Shown here in pieces: positions 1 to 9,166 of a stretch of 64,000 nt of DNA. This stretch comes from JAJFKB01 sp965230515 (lineage in GTDB: Bacteria > Pseudomonadota > Gammaproteobacteria > Pseudomonadales > IMCC2047). The notes under the pieces are model-generated. The model was given only the letters and a program-made list of their open reading frames with translations, ran no database searches and was not told the DNA's origin. Each line of letters begins with the position of its first letter. Positions within the stretch are counted from its first letter, which is position 1. The stretch spans positions 1,550,001 to 1,614,000 of the forward strand of contig OZ246007.1 of NCBI GenBank assembly GCA_965230515.1, in the 5' to 3' direction. The position numbers were made by a program, and so were the translations under genes.

Positions 1-411
1 TTAAGGGGAGGACAACCGGCACCCCCCAATCAGCTCTACCTGCACAAAAGAGAACAACGAATCGCTGTAGATGCGGAAAGTTTCTGTAACCCGGAAGCCG
101 GAGACCTGTTTGAGATCTTCCAAAGTGGTGGCGGAGGTTATGGCGACCCCAGAAACCGTTCGATCAGGATGGTTCAGGAGGACGTAATCAACGAGTTGGT
201 TTCCGTTGAAAAGGCCCACGATCAATACGGTGTAGTGCTCGACCCGCACACTTTTGAGGTCGACCTGGCCGCGTCAGAAAAATTACGCCGTGTAGAAAAC
301 CCAATGGGCCAGCAGGGAGAAGGCAAAGGCCAGATCAAAGAAGTTATCTACCCCCCGGCAAAAAAAACCCTCAAAAAAGAAACCAAAAATGCCAACAAAA
401 AGGTAGGATAA
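1..411 (+). CDS. Hydantoinase B/oxoprolinase family protein, C-terminal part (5' truncated)
   Basis: The frame is open from the first base and ends at a stop at 409-411, giving 136 residues of a longer protein. The glycine-rich GGGGYGDP motif at residues 43-50 of the fragment, followed by a helix and then a DQYGVVLD stretch, is the usual end of HyuB-type subunits. These act with HyuA in ATP-dependent opening of hydantoin or 5-oxoproline rings. The last 20 residues are lysine-rich, which is not part of the domain. The catalytic bulk and any hyuA partner lie left of the window. An MFS carrier gene follows, which may serve the same substrate (inference). The family is clear; the exact substrate is not. 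Confidence 0.85.
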   Translation, partial: LRGGQPAPPNQLYLHKREQRIAVDAESFCNPEAGDLFEIFQSGGGGYGDPRNRSIRMVQEDVINELVSVEKAHDQYGVVLDPHTFEVDLAASEKLRRVENPMGQQGEGKGQIKEVIYPPAKKTLKKETKNANKKVG

Positions 412-527
412 AAGCGCCGGAAATCGCCCCCCTAATAGGGCTGCTTAGTCTCATTTAATGATCAAGGCTATTGGCTGGATCAGACAATGCGGCCACACCA
501 TCATATAATAACAGGTACAGGACAGTT

Positions 528-1769
528 ATGACAAAATACAAAAACCTGTTAAGTCTCGCGGTGATTTGCGCCTGCATGCTGCTGCTATTGAACTTTGGTT
601 TGCGTGCTTCAATGGGCTTTTTCATGAAACCCATATCCACCGAATTTGGCTATGGTCGTGAGGTGTTCGCTTTTTCTCTTGCTTTACAAAATCTCTGCTG
701 GGGACTGTTTCAACCCCTTGCCGGAGCGGTGGCTGATAAATTCGGTAGCGCCAAAACCATTGTCGCCGGTGCACTTTTTTACGCTCTGGGCTTGTATATT
801 ACATCGATCGCAGACAGCCCTTTTTTACTGCATACAGGCGCGGGGCTGTTAATCGGCATGGGTATTGCCGGAAGCGGTTTCGGGATAGTACTGCCGGCAA
901 TGGCACGTATGGTATCGCTAGAGAAAAGGGGCATCGCGCTGGGATTGGGCACCGCAGCAGGTTCGGCAGGACAACTCCTGCTGGTTCCTGTAGCCCAGGA
1001 GTTTATCCAGAGCTACGGCTGGCAAACGGCTCTGCTGATACTCTCCCTGGGCGCACTCAGCATGGTGCTTTTTTCATCACCGTTTAGAGAAGATGAAACC
1101 CATGACCATGATCAGACTGGCGGGCAAAACCAATCCCTGGGTGAAGCGCTGAAGGAGGCCTCTAGGCATATCCATTATTGGCTGCTGGTTGCCGGTTTTT
1201 TTGTCTGTGGATTCCAGCTTGCTTTTGTCACCGTACACATGCCGTCATACATATCAGACAAAGGCTTTGATACATCGGTCGCTGCAGCGAGTCTGGCGCT
1301 GATCGGTCTGTTTAACATCTTTGGATCATTAGCGGTTGGCCCCTTATCGGGCAGGTATTCAAAGAAATGGTTGTTAACCATTATTTATGCCGGAAGGGCT
1401 ATTATTCTGACACTGTTTTTACTCTTTCCAATCAGCAGTTTCAGCATCTATGCATTTTCCATTGCGTCAGGGCTTTTGTGGCTGGCCACAGTGCCACCAA
1501 CCTCTGGTCTGGTCGCACAAATGTTCGGTGTGCGTTACATGGGCACGCTCTACGGCATTGTTTTTCTCAATCACCAGCTAGGCTCATTTGCCGGCGTCTG
1601 GCTCGGCGGTTATTTTTATGACAAGGTCGGCTCTTATGATCAGGTGTGGTGGGCCGCCGCAATCATAGCCGCAATCACGGCACTGATTCATATCTTTATT
1701 GACGAACGCCCCGTTGCTCGACTAAGAGTTCAGAACACAGAATCCCAAAATCAAGCGTCAACTGTATAA
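528..1769 (+). CDS. MFS transporter
   Basis: This 413-residue protein has about twelve hydrophobic segments and a charged loop in the middle (around residues 190-205, rich in D, H and Q), the normal layout of a major facilitator carrier. The N-terminal half (MGFFMKPISTEFGYGRE, then a loop reading ADKFGSAKT) resembles the monocarboxylate/oxalate-formate antiporter branch. I chose the ATG at 528 because the first helix starts directly after it; an in-frame start at 471 would add 19 polar residues. The gene lies 117 bp behind the HyuB gene in the same direction, so it may carry that pathway's substrate or product. The substrate cannot be read from sequence. Confidence 0.85.
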   Translation: MTKYKNLLSLAVICACMLLLLNFGLRASMGFFMKPISTEFGYGREVFAFSLALQNLCWGLFQPLAGAVADKFGSAKTIVAGALFYALGLYITSIADSPFLLHTGAGLLIGMGIAGSGFGIVLPAMARMVSLEKRGIALGLGTAAGSAGQLLLVPVAQEFIQSYGWQTALLILSLGALSMVLFSSPFREDETHDHDQTGGQNQSLGEALKEASRHIHYWLLVAGFFVCGFQLAFVTVHMPSYISDKGFDTSVAAASLALIGLFNIFGSLAVGPLSGRYSKKWLLTIIYAGRAIILTLFLLFPISSFSIYAFSIASGLLWLATVPPTSGLVAQMFGVRYMGTLYGIVFLNHQLGSFAGVWLGGYFYDKVGSYDQVWWAAAIIAAITALIHIFIDERPVARLRVQNTESQNQASTV

Positions 1770-1961
1770 CTCCATTTTGATACCCGTCTTCCTAAGTGCA
1801 ACCCGGCGCAACCTGACATAACAACCCCAAGCATCCCGATGGCAGGCCGGCCAGATTTAGTAATTTTTCAGATAAAATTAGCCTGTGCGATATCCCTGAA
1901 ACAAGGTTAGAATAGCTATCGCTTTTATTTTTTCATGTGTATTCCTACACAGGAGATTATT

Positions 1962-2504
1962 ATGCCTTTCGTCAAATCCATCGCTGAGAATGCCAGACCT
2001 TCCACCATATTGCAGCAGTTTCCCGAGAGCGGCCATCTGATCATGGCTTTCACCGAGCAACTTATTCGAGGACCATCCTCGCTGACAACCGCAGAGCGCG
2101 AACTGATTGGCGCGTTCACCTCAGGTATTAACCGCTGCCAGTTTTGCTGCGATACCCATTCTGCAACAGCCGAAGCGCTGGGCGTGGAAAAGGGGCTCAT
2201 TGAAAGTCTGATTGAGGATATCGACCAGGCCGATATCGATGATCGGATGAAACCGTTGCTGAAATATGCAAAAAAGCTTACCGAACGCCCCACCCAGGTC
2301 ACACAGGCTGATGTCGATGCCATTTTTGAGGCCGGTTGGGATGAGGACGCCTTCTACCATACCGTTTCTATCTGTGGGTTGTTTAACTACTACAACCGGC
2401 TAATTGAGGGATATGGCGTCAAGTCCGCACCACAATACCGGGATTTCATCGGTGAACGACTGGCGAATGAGGGTTATTTAACCGCTCTGGATCATACCGA
2501 TTAG
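1962..2504 (+). CDS. AhpD-like / carboxymuconolactone decarboxylase family protein (peroxidase-related)
   Basis: This 180-residue all-helical protein has the AhpD-type active-site motif CQFCCDTH, with Cys59, Cys62 and His66. In AhpD that motif forms a disulfide-based peroxidase or reductase centre. The ATG at 1962 has an AGGAG ribosome site at 1951-1955, six bases upstream, so it is preferred to the ATG at 1935. The C-terminal half contains a FYHTVSICGLFNYYNR helix typical of the peroxidase-related subgroup. A likely role is peroxide or redox defence, but many members are uncharacterised. A GNAT gene follows 27 bp later and may share the transcript. A second AhpD-like gene lies at 56471. Confidence 0.85.
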   Translation: MPFVKSIAENARPSTILQQFPESGHLIMAFTEQLIRGPSSLTTAERELIGAFTSGINRCQFCCDTHSATAEALGVEKGLIESLIEDIDQADIDDRMKPLLKYAKKLTERPTQVTQADVDAIFEAGWDEDAFYHTVSICGLFNYYNRLIEGYGVKSAPQYRDFIGERLANEGYLTALDHTD

Positions 2505-2531
2505 TCTATTACTAAAAGTACAGGTAGCAAT

Positions 2532-3041
2532 ATGTCCTTTAGAGCACCAGAACAGATTCATACACAGCGATTATTGCTGCGCCAGGTAACCATTCAGGAC
2601 TGGGACGGACTTCTACCCTACTACACCAGTCCCGTAGCCACTCGATATACCACGGGAAAACCACTCAGCCGGGCTGAAACCTGGCGCTCAATTGCCTGCA
2701 TGATCGGCCATTGGCAGATACACGGCTATGGGCCCTATGCGATCGAAGACAAAACCGCAGGCTCCCTGCTCGGTATTTGTGGTTACTGGTACCCTGGAGA
2801 ATGGCCAGAGCCAGAAATAAAATGGGGCTTGTTAGAAAACTATCAGGGTAAAGGCTTTGCCAGGGAAGCGGCAACAGCGGTGCTGACAGAAGCCAAACAA
2901 TCCCTCCCTGAAATTCCATTTATCAGTCTGATTCATCCAGACAACCAGGCCTCCATCAATCTGGCGCTATCTCTGGGTGCGGTTTTTGAAAAAGAGATCG
3001 ATTTCTGGTGGAGCCGTTTCCATCTGTACCGTCATCGCTGA
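2532..3041 (+). CDS. GNAT-family N-acetyltransferase (RimJ/RimL type)
   Basis: This 169-residue protein opens with the RimJ/RimL-style pattern TQRLLLRQVTIQDWDGL. The acetyl-CoA loop is QGKGFAREAA, followed by a late HPDNQASINLALSLGA segment. Such enzymes acetylate an amino group of a small molecule or protein N-terminus; the acceptor is not identifiable here. The start ATG at 2532 has a weak AGGTA-like site upstream. It ends inside the converging MATE gene: the two stop regions overlap by 10 bp, so there is no room for a terminator between them. Confidence 0.85.
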   Translation: MSFRAPEQIHTQRLLLRQVTIQDWDGLLPYYTSPVATRYTTGKPLSRAETWRSIACMIGHWQIHGYGPYAIEDKTAGSLLGICGYWYPGEWPEPEIKWGLLENYQGKGFAREAATAVLTEAKQSLPEIPFISLIHPDNQASINLALSLGAVFEKEIDFWWSRFHLYRHR

Positions 3042-4375
3042 GCTTTGTAGACCCGAAAAAAACGCGGCATCAATAACAGCGCGCTGACCGAAACACCCGC
3101 GATTAATGAAATCCAGTATCCTTTTGCGCCCATGGCAGGCACCCACCAATCGGTAAGCCCGATTACGTAACCTAATGGCAAACACACCAGCCAGTAAGAC
3201 ACAATCGAGGCACCCAGAATGGCATTAACATCATGATAACCACGCAATGCTCCCTGCAAGGGAGCCGCTATCGAATCACCGATTTTAAAGCCTATTGAAT
3301 AGAGTAACAGTGTCGAAGCGATCGAGATAACCTGCAGATCATTTGAATACAGATCAGCAAGCTGCCGACGAAAGAAATAGATAGTCAATGCGAGAACCAA
3401 CCCTGCACCAAGCGCTAGCGTCAACCCGGCACCCAGCACTACGCCAGCCCTTTTTGAATCCTTCTTCGCCACACAAGATGCCACGCGCACTGTCATAGCA
3501 ATACTGATACTTAGAGGCACCATATAAGCGAGGTAGGATATATTCATGGCGATCTGATGACCGGCTATTTCGGTTGCTGGTAATCCCGCAATAAACAGGG
3601 TTACCAATGCAAAAGCACTGCCCTCAATTGTGATTGCCAAACCGATTGGCAAGCCCACCTTTAACAGGAACGCTATCTTTTGCCAATCCACCGAATTCAG
3701 GCTGCTTAACAGTGGGACGGAGCGAAAAGCGGAATGACGTACCGCGTAAATCAGCAGTGTCGCGAACATAGTCCAGAAGGAGAAGCTGGTTGCCCAGCCA
3801 CAACCTGCGCCACCGAGTTCCGGTGCGCCGAACTTGCCAAAAATCAGCACATAGTTGGCCGGTATGTTAACGGCCAGACCAATCGCCGCACTGACCATCT
3901 GGGCGCGAGTATAGGCCATACCTTCACCAAAGGACTTCAGTACGAAAAAACCGATGATCGCTGGCACACCCCAGGACAACCCCTGCAGGTAACCGGATGC
4001 AACGGTTAAAACAGCAAAATCCTCAACAATCCAGGGCAAATAACTCTGGTTCAGGTTCAACACAATAAACAGCAACAGTGCTACCGGTACCGATAACCAA
4101 AACCCCTGCTGCACATAATTGGCTACCAGCTCATTTTGCCCAAGACTGCTGTATCGGGCCACTGTGGGATTAATGGACATGAACGTACCCACTAAAAACA
4201 TGGCACACACTGACCAAAGCGAACTACCAACGCCTACACCAGCCAGATCAGCCGTGCCAGCCTGCCCCGCCATCAGCGTATCAACAAAACTGGCTGACGC
4301 CATGAGCAGTTGGGCAACCAGGACGGGGAGGGCCAAATGAAACAGCTGGCTAATTTCTGATCTAAAGGGCTTCAT
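3032..4375 (-). CDS. MATE-family multidrug efflux transporter (NorM-like)
   Basis: This 447-residue protein has twelve predicted membrane helices in two similar halves, as in NorM/DinF carriers. Typical features are the first helix around FHLALPVLVAQLLMASASFV, the DTLMAGQAGTADLAGV loop, and the matching second half with ISYLAYMVPLSISIAMTVRV. These proteins expel cationic drugs in exchange for Na+ or H+ across the inner membrane. The gene stands alone on the minus strand and its 3' end overlaps the converging GNAT gene. The substrate is unknown. Confidence 0.9.
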   Translation of the reverse strand: MKPFRSEISQLFHLALPVLVAQLLMASASFVDTLMAGQAGTADLAGVGVGSSLWSVCAMFLVGTFMSINPTVARYSSLGQNELVANYVQQGFWLSVPVALLLFIVLNLNQSYLPWIVEDFAVLTVASGYLQGLSWGVPAIIGFFVLKSFGEGMAYTRAQMVSAAIGLAVNIPANYVLIFGKFGAPELGGAGCGWATSFSFWTMFATLLIYAVRHSAFRSVPLLSSLNSVDWQKIAFLLKVGLPIGLAITIEGSAFALVTLFIAGLPATEIAGHQIAMNISYLAYMVPLSISIAMTVRVASCVAKKDSKRAGVVLGAGLTLALGAGLVLALTIYFFRRQLADLYSNDLQVISIASTLLLYSIGFKIGDSIAAPLQGALRGYHDVNAILGASIVSYWLVCLPLGYVIGLTDWWVPAMGAKGYWISLIAGVSVSALLLMPRFFRVYKAQR

Positions 4376-4929
4376 TCAAGAGGTAGCTTATAACTCATCA
4401 CGTCAGAGGATGGGAAAACAGCTCCAAGTATGAAAGGAAAGTACGTCATGTCAATCAAGCTCCCTGTTTTTTGAATGCTATTTAGAGCCTAAACAAAACC
4501 ATTTCCTAATATTTTGTTTACCAATTGCCGACTATCTGTGTACAACGCATCACAATGCGGGTCTGTTAACCCATACGCTCATCAAATTGTTTAATGAATG
4601 CACGAAACCCAAAACCCCGGGAACGATTTGGTCATCACCGGAATCTAATTTAAGCTGGCTCATAGATTAGCTAGTGTCAGGGGGCTTGCCCAGTGCTTCC
4701 GAAAAAGACATACTTGTAACCAGCACCTGGTCGGTTAAATTGACCGGCATCCCGAAATCCAACAACAAAAGAATCAGGGAAAACAGGCGCAAAAACAGGC
4801 AGCGTGGATAAACGAGCAGGTTAACACCTGGCAATGAAAAGCGATTGCGGCAACACCGCATAATCGAAGGAAGCATTTTGCTCAGCTTTTCAGGGCAGAT
4901 AGCTTGGGCGGTTACCCGGAGACCCTCTT
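4376..4929. other. Intergenic region between the MATE and BLUF genes
   Basis: This 554-bp stretch separates two divergent genes and holds no convincing coding sequence. A 69-residue minus-strand frame (4667-4876) has no ribosome site and no domain-like pattern. Two small hairpins lie near the BLUF gene: CAGGT-TAAC-ACCTG at 4817-4830, and CGATTGCGG pairing with CCGCA(TA)ATCG at 4842-4866. They could be operators or mRNA structure upstream of the photoreceptor gene. Nothing else stands out. Confidence 0.4.
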
Positions 4930-5358
4930 ATGTTCCAATTAGCGTATATAAGCAAAGCAGACGTGCCGATTTCATTGGATGAACTGACTGACCTGAGCAA
5001 TAAAGCCGGAGTCAGAAACCAGAGTATCAACGTCACCGGTATGCTGCTATATCACAATGGCGCGTTTTTTCAGTTTCTGGAAGGCAATGAGCAAGTCGTC
5101 AGAGATCTATATGAGCATATTGCGAAAGATCCTCGACACTCTAATTGCGATATAATATACACCCATGAAGCGGGAACACGATTGTTTTCAGATTGGTTTA
5201 CACGACATATCAGCTTTGAATACCTGGAAGATATTTTGGGCAAGGAGGTGGGTGAAGACCTCGAAGATCTGATGGCCGGAGAGATTATTGACCAGGCAGA
5301 AACCGGCCGTATCATTAACAAGGTTACTTCTTTGGTATCATCCAGACAGTGTAATTGA
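4930..5358 (+). CDS. BLUF-domain blue-light sensor protein (stand-alone)
   Basis: This 142-residue protein is almost entirely a BLUF domain (about residues 1-95) with a short helical tail. The flavin-contact residues are in place: Tyr6 in LAYIS, Asn34 in INVTGMLLY and Gln48 in FFQFLEG. BLUF domains bind FAD and rearrange hydrogen bonds around the Tyr-Gln pair in blue light. No EAL, GGDEF or other output domain is attached, so it must act by binding a partner. GGAG at 4918-4921 supports the ATG at 4930. No obvious partner gene adjoins it; a DUF411 gene follows. Confidence 0.92.
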   Translation: MFQLAYISKADVPISLDELTDLSNKAGVRNQSINVTGMLLYHNGAFFQFLEGNEQVVRDLYEHIAKDPRHSNCDIIYTHEAGTRLFSDWFTRHISFEYLEDILGKEVGEDLEDLMAGEIIDQAETGRIINKVTSLVSSRQCN

Positions 5359-5415
5359 AGACCCATTTTGTTAGGCTGAATAATCGCTTTATTCACGACA
5401 GAACCAAAGGAAATA

Positions 5416-5937
5416 GTGCTTGTGACTCCAAGGTTTCTCCTTAAAAAAATCATCTTTGCGGTAACGGCCTCTCTGGTCGCACTGCTTGTTATGAGCTCAC
5501 CATTACGAGCGGACGGCAAACCTGAAAACGACACGCAATCCCCCTCCGCTTCTGACTTAACCATCAAAGTCTATAAAAGTCCGAGCTGCGGTTGCTGCGG
5601 GGACTGGATAAAACACCTGGAGCAAAATGGCTTCACCGTTCATAGTGTTAATCAGAACAACATGTCCCTCATAAAACAACAACTGGGCGTTCCGCAAAAT
5701 CTGCAATCATGTCATACAGGAGTCGTCAACGGATACCTGGTTGAAGGCCACGTGCCCGCCGCAGATGTCAAGCAGATGGTCACCCACCGACCTGCCATCA
5801 AAGGTCTATCGGTTCCCGGTATGCCGATCGGATCTCCAGGCATGGAAATGGGTTCACGTAAAGAAGCGTTTAAAGTAATTTCATTCAAAGCGGATGGCAG
5901 TGCACTGGTTGTCAATTCGTATCCTGGCAAACCGTAG
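5416..5937 (+). CDS. DUF411 family exported metal-binding protein
   Basis: This 173-residue protein has an N-terminal hydrophobic signal (about residues 9-32, ending in ADG) and then a thioredoxin-like DUF411 domain. The cysteine motif SCGCCGDW (Cys58, Cys60, Cys61) and a later SCHTG motif (Cys99, His100) are the family's conserved putative metal ligands. DUF411 proteins are often linked to copper handling in the periplasm. The start is a GTG at 5416 five bases after AAGG; a second GTG at 5422 is also possible. The MBL-like gene downstream begins 11 bp later, so the two are probably cotranscribed. Confidence 0.85.
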   Translation: MLVTPRFLLKKIIFAVTASLVALLVMSSPLRADGKPENDTQSPSASDLTIKVYKSPSCGCCGDWIKHLEQNGFTVHSVNQNNMSLIKQQLGVPQNLQSCHTGVVNGYLVEGHVPAADVKQMVTHRPAIKGLSVPGMPIGSPGMEMGSRKEAFKVISFKADGSALVVNSYPGKP

Positions 5938-5948
5938 AGACTGATTGA

Positions 5949-6563
5949 ATGAAGCAGTTACACCAAAACAACCTTTATGGCTGGTCTGAATTCAATGAAG
6001 ATCGAAACATCGATTTTCACGGGTTACTGTGGGTTCGCCCGGAAGGTAATATTTTGATTGACCCGGTGCCCTTGTCAGCGCACGACTATGATCACCTTAA
6101 TTCACTCGGTGGCGCGCAGTGGATCATCATTACCAATTCTGACCATGTCAGGGACAGTGTTGCCATCGCGGCTAAAACCGGTGCCCAAATTGCCGGGCCA
6201 CAAGCCGAAGCAGAACATTTTCCGATCTCTTGCGACTGCTGGCTATCAGAAGGTGACTGCCGGTTCCCCGATATGGAAGTGCTGGAAATGAATGGCTCAA
6301 AATCACCCGGCGAATTAGCAATTCTAGTTGAGAAACACACCCTGGTAACAGGTGATCTGGTACGCGCACACCGGGGCGGCCAACTTTGTATTCTTCCCGA
6401 TCAAAAACTAGGCGATCGCAGCGCAGCCATCGAATCAGTTAAAAAACTACAACAGCTACCGGATATTAAGGCGATCCTGACCGGAGACGGCTGGCCAGTA
6501 TTCAGGGATGGTGACAAACTACTCAATGAACTGCTCGTACAACTGGAAAGCAATGCCCCATAA
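5949..6563 (+). CDS. Metallo-beta-lactamase-fold protein with a degenerate metal site
   Basis: This 204-residue protein shows the beta-strand and loop order of the metallo-beta-lactamase fold: a GLLWVRPEGNILIDPVP start, a strand ending TNSDHVRDS where HxHxDH is normally found, VTGDLVRA at the fourth-ligand position, and GDGWPVF near the end. Only the DH part of the first histidine cluster remains, so a normal two-zinc site is unlikely; it may bind one metal or be non-catalytic. It probably forms a unit with the DUF411 gene 11 bp upstream. Cellular role unknown. The uup gene starts 54 bp further on. Confidence 0.65.
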   Translation: MKQLHQNNLYGWSEFNEDRNIDFHGLLWVRPEGNILIDPVPLSAHDYDHLNSLGGAQWIIITNSDHVRDSVAIAAKTGAQIAGPQAEAEHFPISCDCWLSEGDCRFPDMEVLEMNGSKSPGELAILVEKHTLVTGDLVRAHRGGQLCILPDQKLGDRSAAIESVKKLQQLPDIKAILTGDGWPVFRDGDKLLNELLVQLESNAP

Positions 6564-6617
6564 GGGCATACTTTGAGATATCCCTCCGATAGAAACAAGA
6601 TTTATTAAGTAGACCCT

Positions 6618-8531
6618 ATGCCCCTGTTAACATTAGATGACGTGTCACTGCATTACGGCACCCAAGTACTCCTTGACCAGGTCAATTTTACACTGCATAA
6701 AGGCCAAAAAATTGGCCTGCTCGGCCGAAATGGAGAGGGTAAAACCACTCTACTGAAACTCATTGCAGACTTCATAAAACCAGATAGTGGTGAACGCTGG
6801 CTAAGGCCAGGTACAAAGCTGGCATGGCTTGACCAGTCTTTACCAGTCGCTGATGAGCAGCAAGTCTATGATGTGGTGGCAAGCGGCCTTGCGGACGTAG
6901 GCGAATTGCTGGTCCAGTACCACCACCTTATCCAAGATGCGGAAGAAACGGATTTAAAAAAACTCGAACAGATACAGCAGCAACTCGAAGCCAAAGATGG
7001 CTGGCAGTTGCAACAACGGGTGGATATGGTATTAAGCCAACTTCAGTTACCCGGTGAAGCGAAAATGAACGCGCTTTCAGGGGGATGGAGAAGGCGGGTG
7101 GCGCTGGCAAAGGCGCTGGTCAATGATCCTGACATTCTACTCCTTGATGAGCCAACCAATCACCTGGATATTCCTGCCATCGAATGGCTGGAAAAACAGA
7201 TGATCGATTTTAAAGGCGCGATTATCTGCATTACCCACGATCGCGCTTTTTTGCAGCGTATCGCCAACAACATCATCGAGCTGGATCGAGGCTCGCTGTA
7301 TCCCTGGCAGGGCGATTATCAAAGTTTTCTGCGTTACCGGGAGCAGCAGCTGGCGGCAGAGGAAAGAGCAAACAAGCTGTTTGACAAGAAGCTGGCCCAG
7401 GAAGAGCAATGGATACGTCAGGGCATCAAAGCGCGTCGCACTCGAAATGAAGGGCGGGTAAGGGCGCTGAAAGCGATGCGAAATGAACGCAGCGAGCGGC
7501 GAAATCAAACTGGAAATGCCAACTTTAGTGTCGAAAACGCTGATCGGTCCGGTAAAATCGTGGCCGAACTCACCGGCATATCACACGCCTACGAAGACAA
7601 ACCTGTCATTCGAAACTTTTCAACCCTTGTGTTGCGCGGCGACCGTATTGGTATTGTCGGCGCTAATGGAGCGGGTAAAACCACTCTGCTCAGAATTTTA
7701 CTCGGACAGATGGAGCCCGACCAGGGAACCGTGAAATTGGGCTCCAAACTTGAAGTAGCCTACTTTGACCAATCCCGGGCTCATCTGAATCCAGAACAAA
7801 ATCTAATCGACAACATTTGTGAAGGCCGTGATTTTATTGAGATCGATGGCAAAAGGCGTCACGCCATTGGCTATCTTGGAGAATTTCTTTTTACCCCGGA
7901 ACGCGTGCGAACACCGGTCAAGGCGCTTTCAGGTGGTGAGCAGAATCGGGCAATCTTAGCCAAACTGTTCAGCAAACCAGCCAATCTGCTGGTACTGGAT
8001 GAACCAACCAATGACCTGGACATTGAAACACTGGAGCTTCTGGAGGAGATATTACTCGAGTTCAAAGGCACAGTTTTACTGGTGAGCCATGACCGTGATT
8101 TTATGGATAAAGTGGTCACCAACATCATGGTGCTCGAGGGTAATGGTATCATCAATGAGTACGTTGGCGGATACAGCAACTGGATAGAAAAGGGAGGCAA
8201 GCTGGTTGGTCTGGAAGAATCAACTAACGGCAAAGCCGCTGCGTCCGCTGCCTCGGTATCAGCAGTGCAAACCACTACCCCATCCGCACCCGCGCAGGGG
8301 GTGGAAGCAAAGAAAAAGCTGTCATATAAAGACCAAAGGGAGTTGGATCATTTACCAGCGCTGATTGAGACACTGGAGGAAAAGCAGGGCAATCTGGAAC
8401 AGGATATCTCGGAACCGGATTTTTACCAGAGGGAGCGGTCGGCTATTGATGAAAAACTAAACGCGCTTGCCGATATTCAAAAGCAACTGGAGGATGCCTA
8501 TATCCGCTGGGAGCAATTGGACAGCCAGTAA
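6618..8531 (+). CDS. uup: ABC-F family ATPase Uup
   Basis: This 637-residue protein has two ABC ATPase domains without membrane helices. Walker A motifs are GRNGEGKTT (near residue 37) and GANGAGKTT (near residue 350). The signatures are LSGGWRRRVALAKAL and LSGGEQNRAILAKLF, with LLLDEPTNHLD and LVLDEPTNDLD at Walker B. The linker between domains is rich in Arg and Lys, and the tail (about 550-637) is an Ala-rich stretch and a coiled coil, as in Uup. ABC-F proteins act on ribosomes; Uup also affects precise excision of transposons in E. coli. The length matches the family. A DUF1653 gene follows 32 bp later. Confidence 0.93.
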   Translation: MPLLTLDDVSLHYGTQVLLDQVNFTLHKGQKIGLLGRNGEGKTTLLKLIADFIKPDSGERWLRPGTKLAWLDQSLPVADEQQVYDVVASGLADVGELLVQYHHLIQDAEETDLKKLEQIQQQLEAKDGWQLQQRVDMVLSQLQLPGEAKMNALSGGWRRRVALAKALVNDPDILLLDEPTNHLDIPAIEWLEKQMIDFKGAIICITHDRAFLQRIANNIIELDRGSLYPWQGDYQSFLRYREQQLAAEERANKLFDKKLAQEEQWIRQGIKARRTRNEGRVRALKAMRNERSERRNQTGNANFSVENADRSGKIVAELTGISHAYEDKPVIRNFSTLVLRGDRIGIVGANGAGKTTLLRILLGQMEPDQGTVKLGSKLEVAYFDQSRAHLNPEQNLIDNICEGRDFIEIDGKRRHAIGYLGEFLFTPERVRTPVKALSGGEQNRAILAKLFSKPANLLVLDEPTNDLDIETLELLEEILLEFKGTVLLVSHDRDFMDKVVTNIMVLEGNGIINEYVGGYSNWIEKGGKLVGLEESTNGKAAASAASVSAVQTTTPSAPAQGVEAKKKLSYKDQRELDHLPALIETLEEKQGNLEQDISEPDFYQRERSAIDEKLNALADIQKQLEDAYIRWEQLDSQ

Positions 8532-8563
8532 CGTAAAAGAAAATAACAGAGCCCACAAACACC

Positions 8564-8788
8564 ATGACACTCAAGAAAGGCATTTATCAACACTTTAAGG
8601 GAAACAGGTATCAACTGCTTGAGATCGCACGCCACAGCGAAACCGAGGAAGAGTATGTCGTTTACAAAGCACTTTATGGCGATATGGGTATCTGGATCAG
8701 GCCTGTTTCCATGTTCGACGAATTAATCGAGCGTGACGGCACCGAGCAGAAAAGATTCAAGCTGGTCGAGGAAAAGCAGCCAGACTGA
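8564..8788 (+). CDS. DUF1653 domain protein
   Basis: This 74-residue protein is one compact domain. It opens with KKGIYQHFKGNRYQLLEIARHSET, then EYVVYKALYG and an RPVSMFDE motif, which are hallmarks of DUF1653. Members are small soluble proteins of unknown function, common in proteobacteria. It follows uup by 32 bp in the same direction and may share its transcript; the alkyltransferase-like gene begins 78 bp later. Confidence 0.88.
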   Translation: MTLKKGIYQHFKGNRYQLLEIARHSETEEEYVVYKALYGDMGIWIRPVSMFDELIERDGTEQKRFKLVEEKQPD

Positions 8789-8866
8789 AACTCCTTAATC
8801 GAAGATATGCATGTTCAATAGCTTGTGGGCTCATGGCAAGACACTACTGAAGATTGAGTACTACCA

Positions 8867-9166
8867 ATGAGTACAATCTATCCTGAAATTTATGCCGTCA
8901 TTAATGCTGTGCCCGCCGGCCAGGTTGTCAGCTACGGTGCAATTGCAAAGATTGTCGGTTGTGGCCCCCGCCAAGTGGGGTATGCGCTACGCGCGCTGCC
9001 GCAAGATACTAAATTACCCTGGTTTCGGGTTATCAACAGTAGTGGCAAAATCAGTTTACCAAAGGGTCAGGGATACGAAACTCAACAACAGCTGCTCGAA
9101 CAGGAAGGTGTAGAGTTCAACCTGAACGGGCGTATCGATATCAAACGCTTTGGCTGGCATGGATAA
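8867..9166 (+). CDS. Alkyltransferase-like (ATL) DNA-damage-binding protein, MGMT family
   Basis: This 99-residue protein is the C-terminal DNA-binding domain of MGMT alone. The recognition helix is GCGPRQVGYALRALP. The active-site motif that reads PCHRV in true alkyltransferases is PWFRV here, with Trp52 replacing the acceptor cysteine. ATL proteins therefore cannot remove the alkyl group; they bind O6-alkylguanine and recruit nucleotide excision repair. The next gene, a DUF123 nuclease-like protein, overlaps its last 8 bp, so translation is probably coupled. Confidence 0.9.
   Translation: MSTIYPEIYAVINAVPAGQVVSYGAIAKIVGCGPRQVGYALRALPQDTKLPWFRVINSSGKISLPKGQGYETQQQLLEQEGVEFNLNGRIDIKRFGWHG

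Noticed and set aside
4667..4876. 69-residue minus-strand frame in the MATE-BLUF gap
   Set aside because: No ribosome site, odd composition and no domain-like pattern.
5070..5567. 165-residue minus-strand frame across the BLUF and DUF411 genes
   Set aside because: It is antisense to two well-supported genes and lacks a domain pattern.
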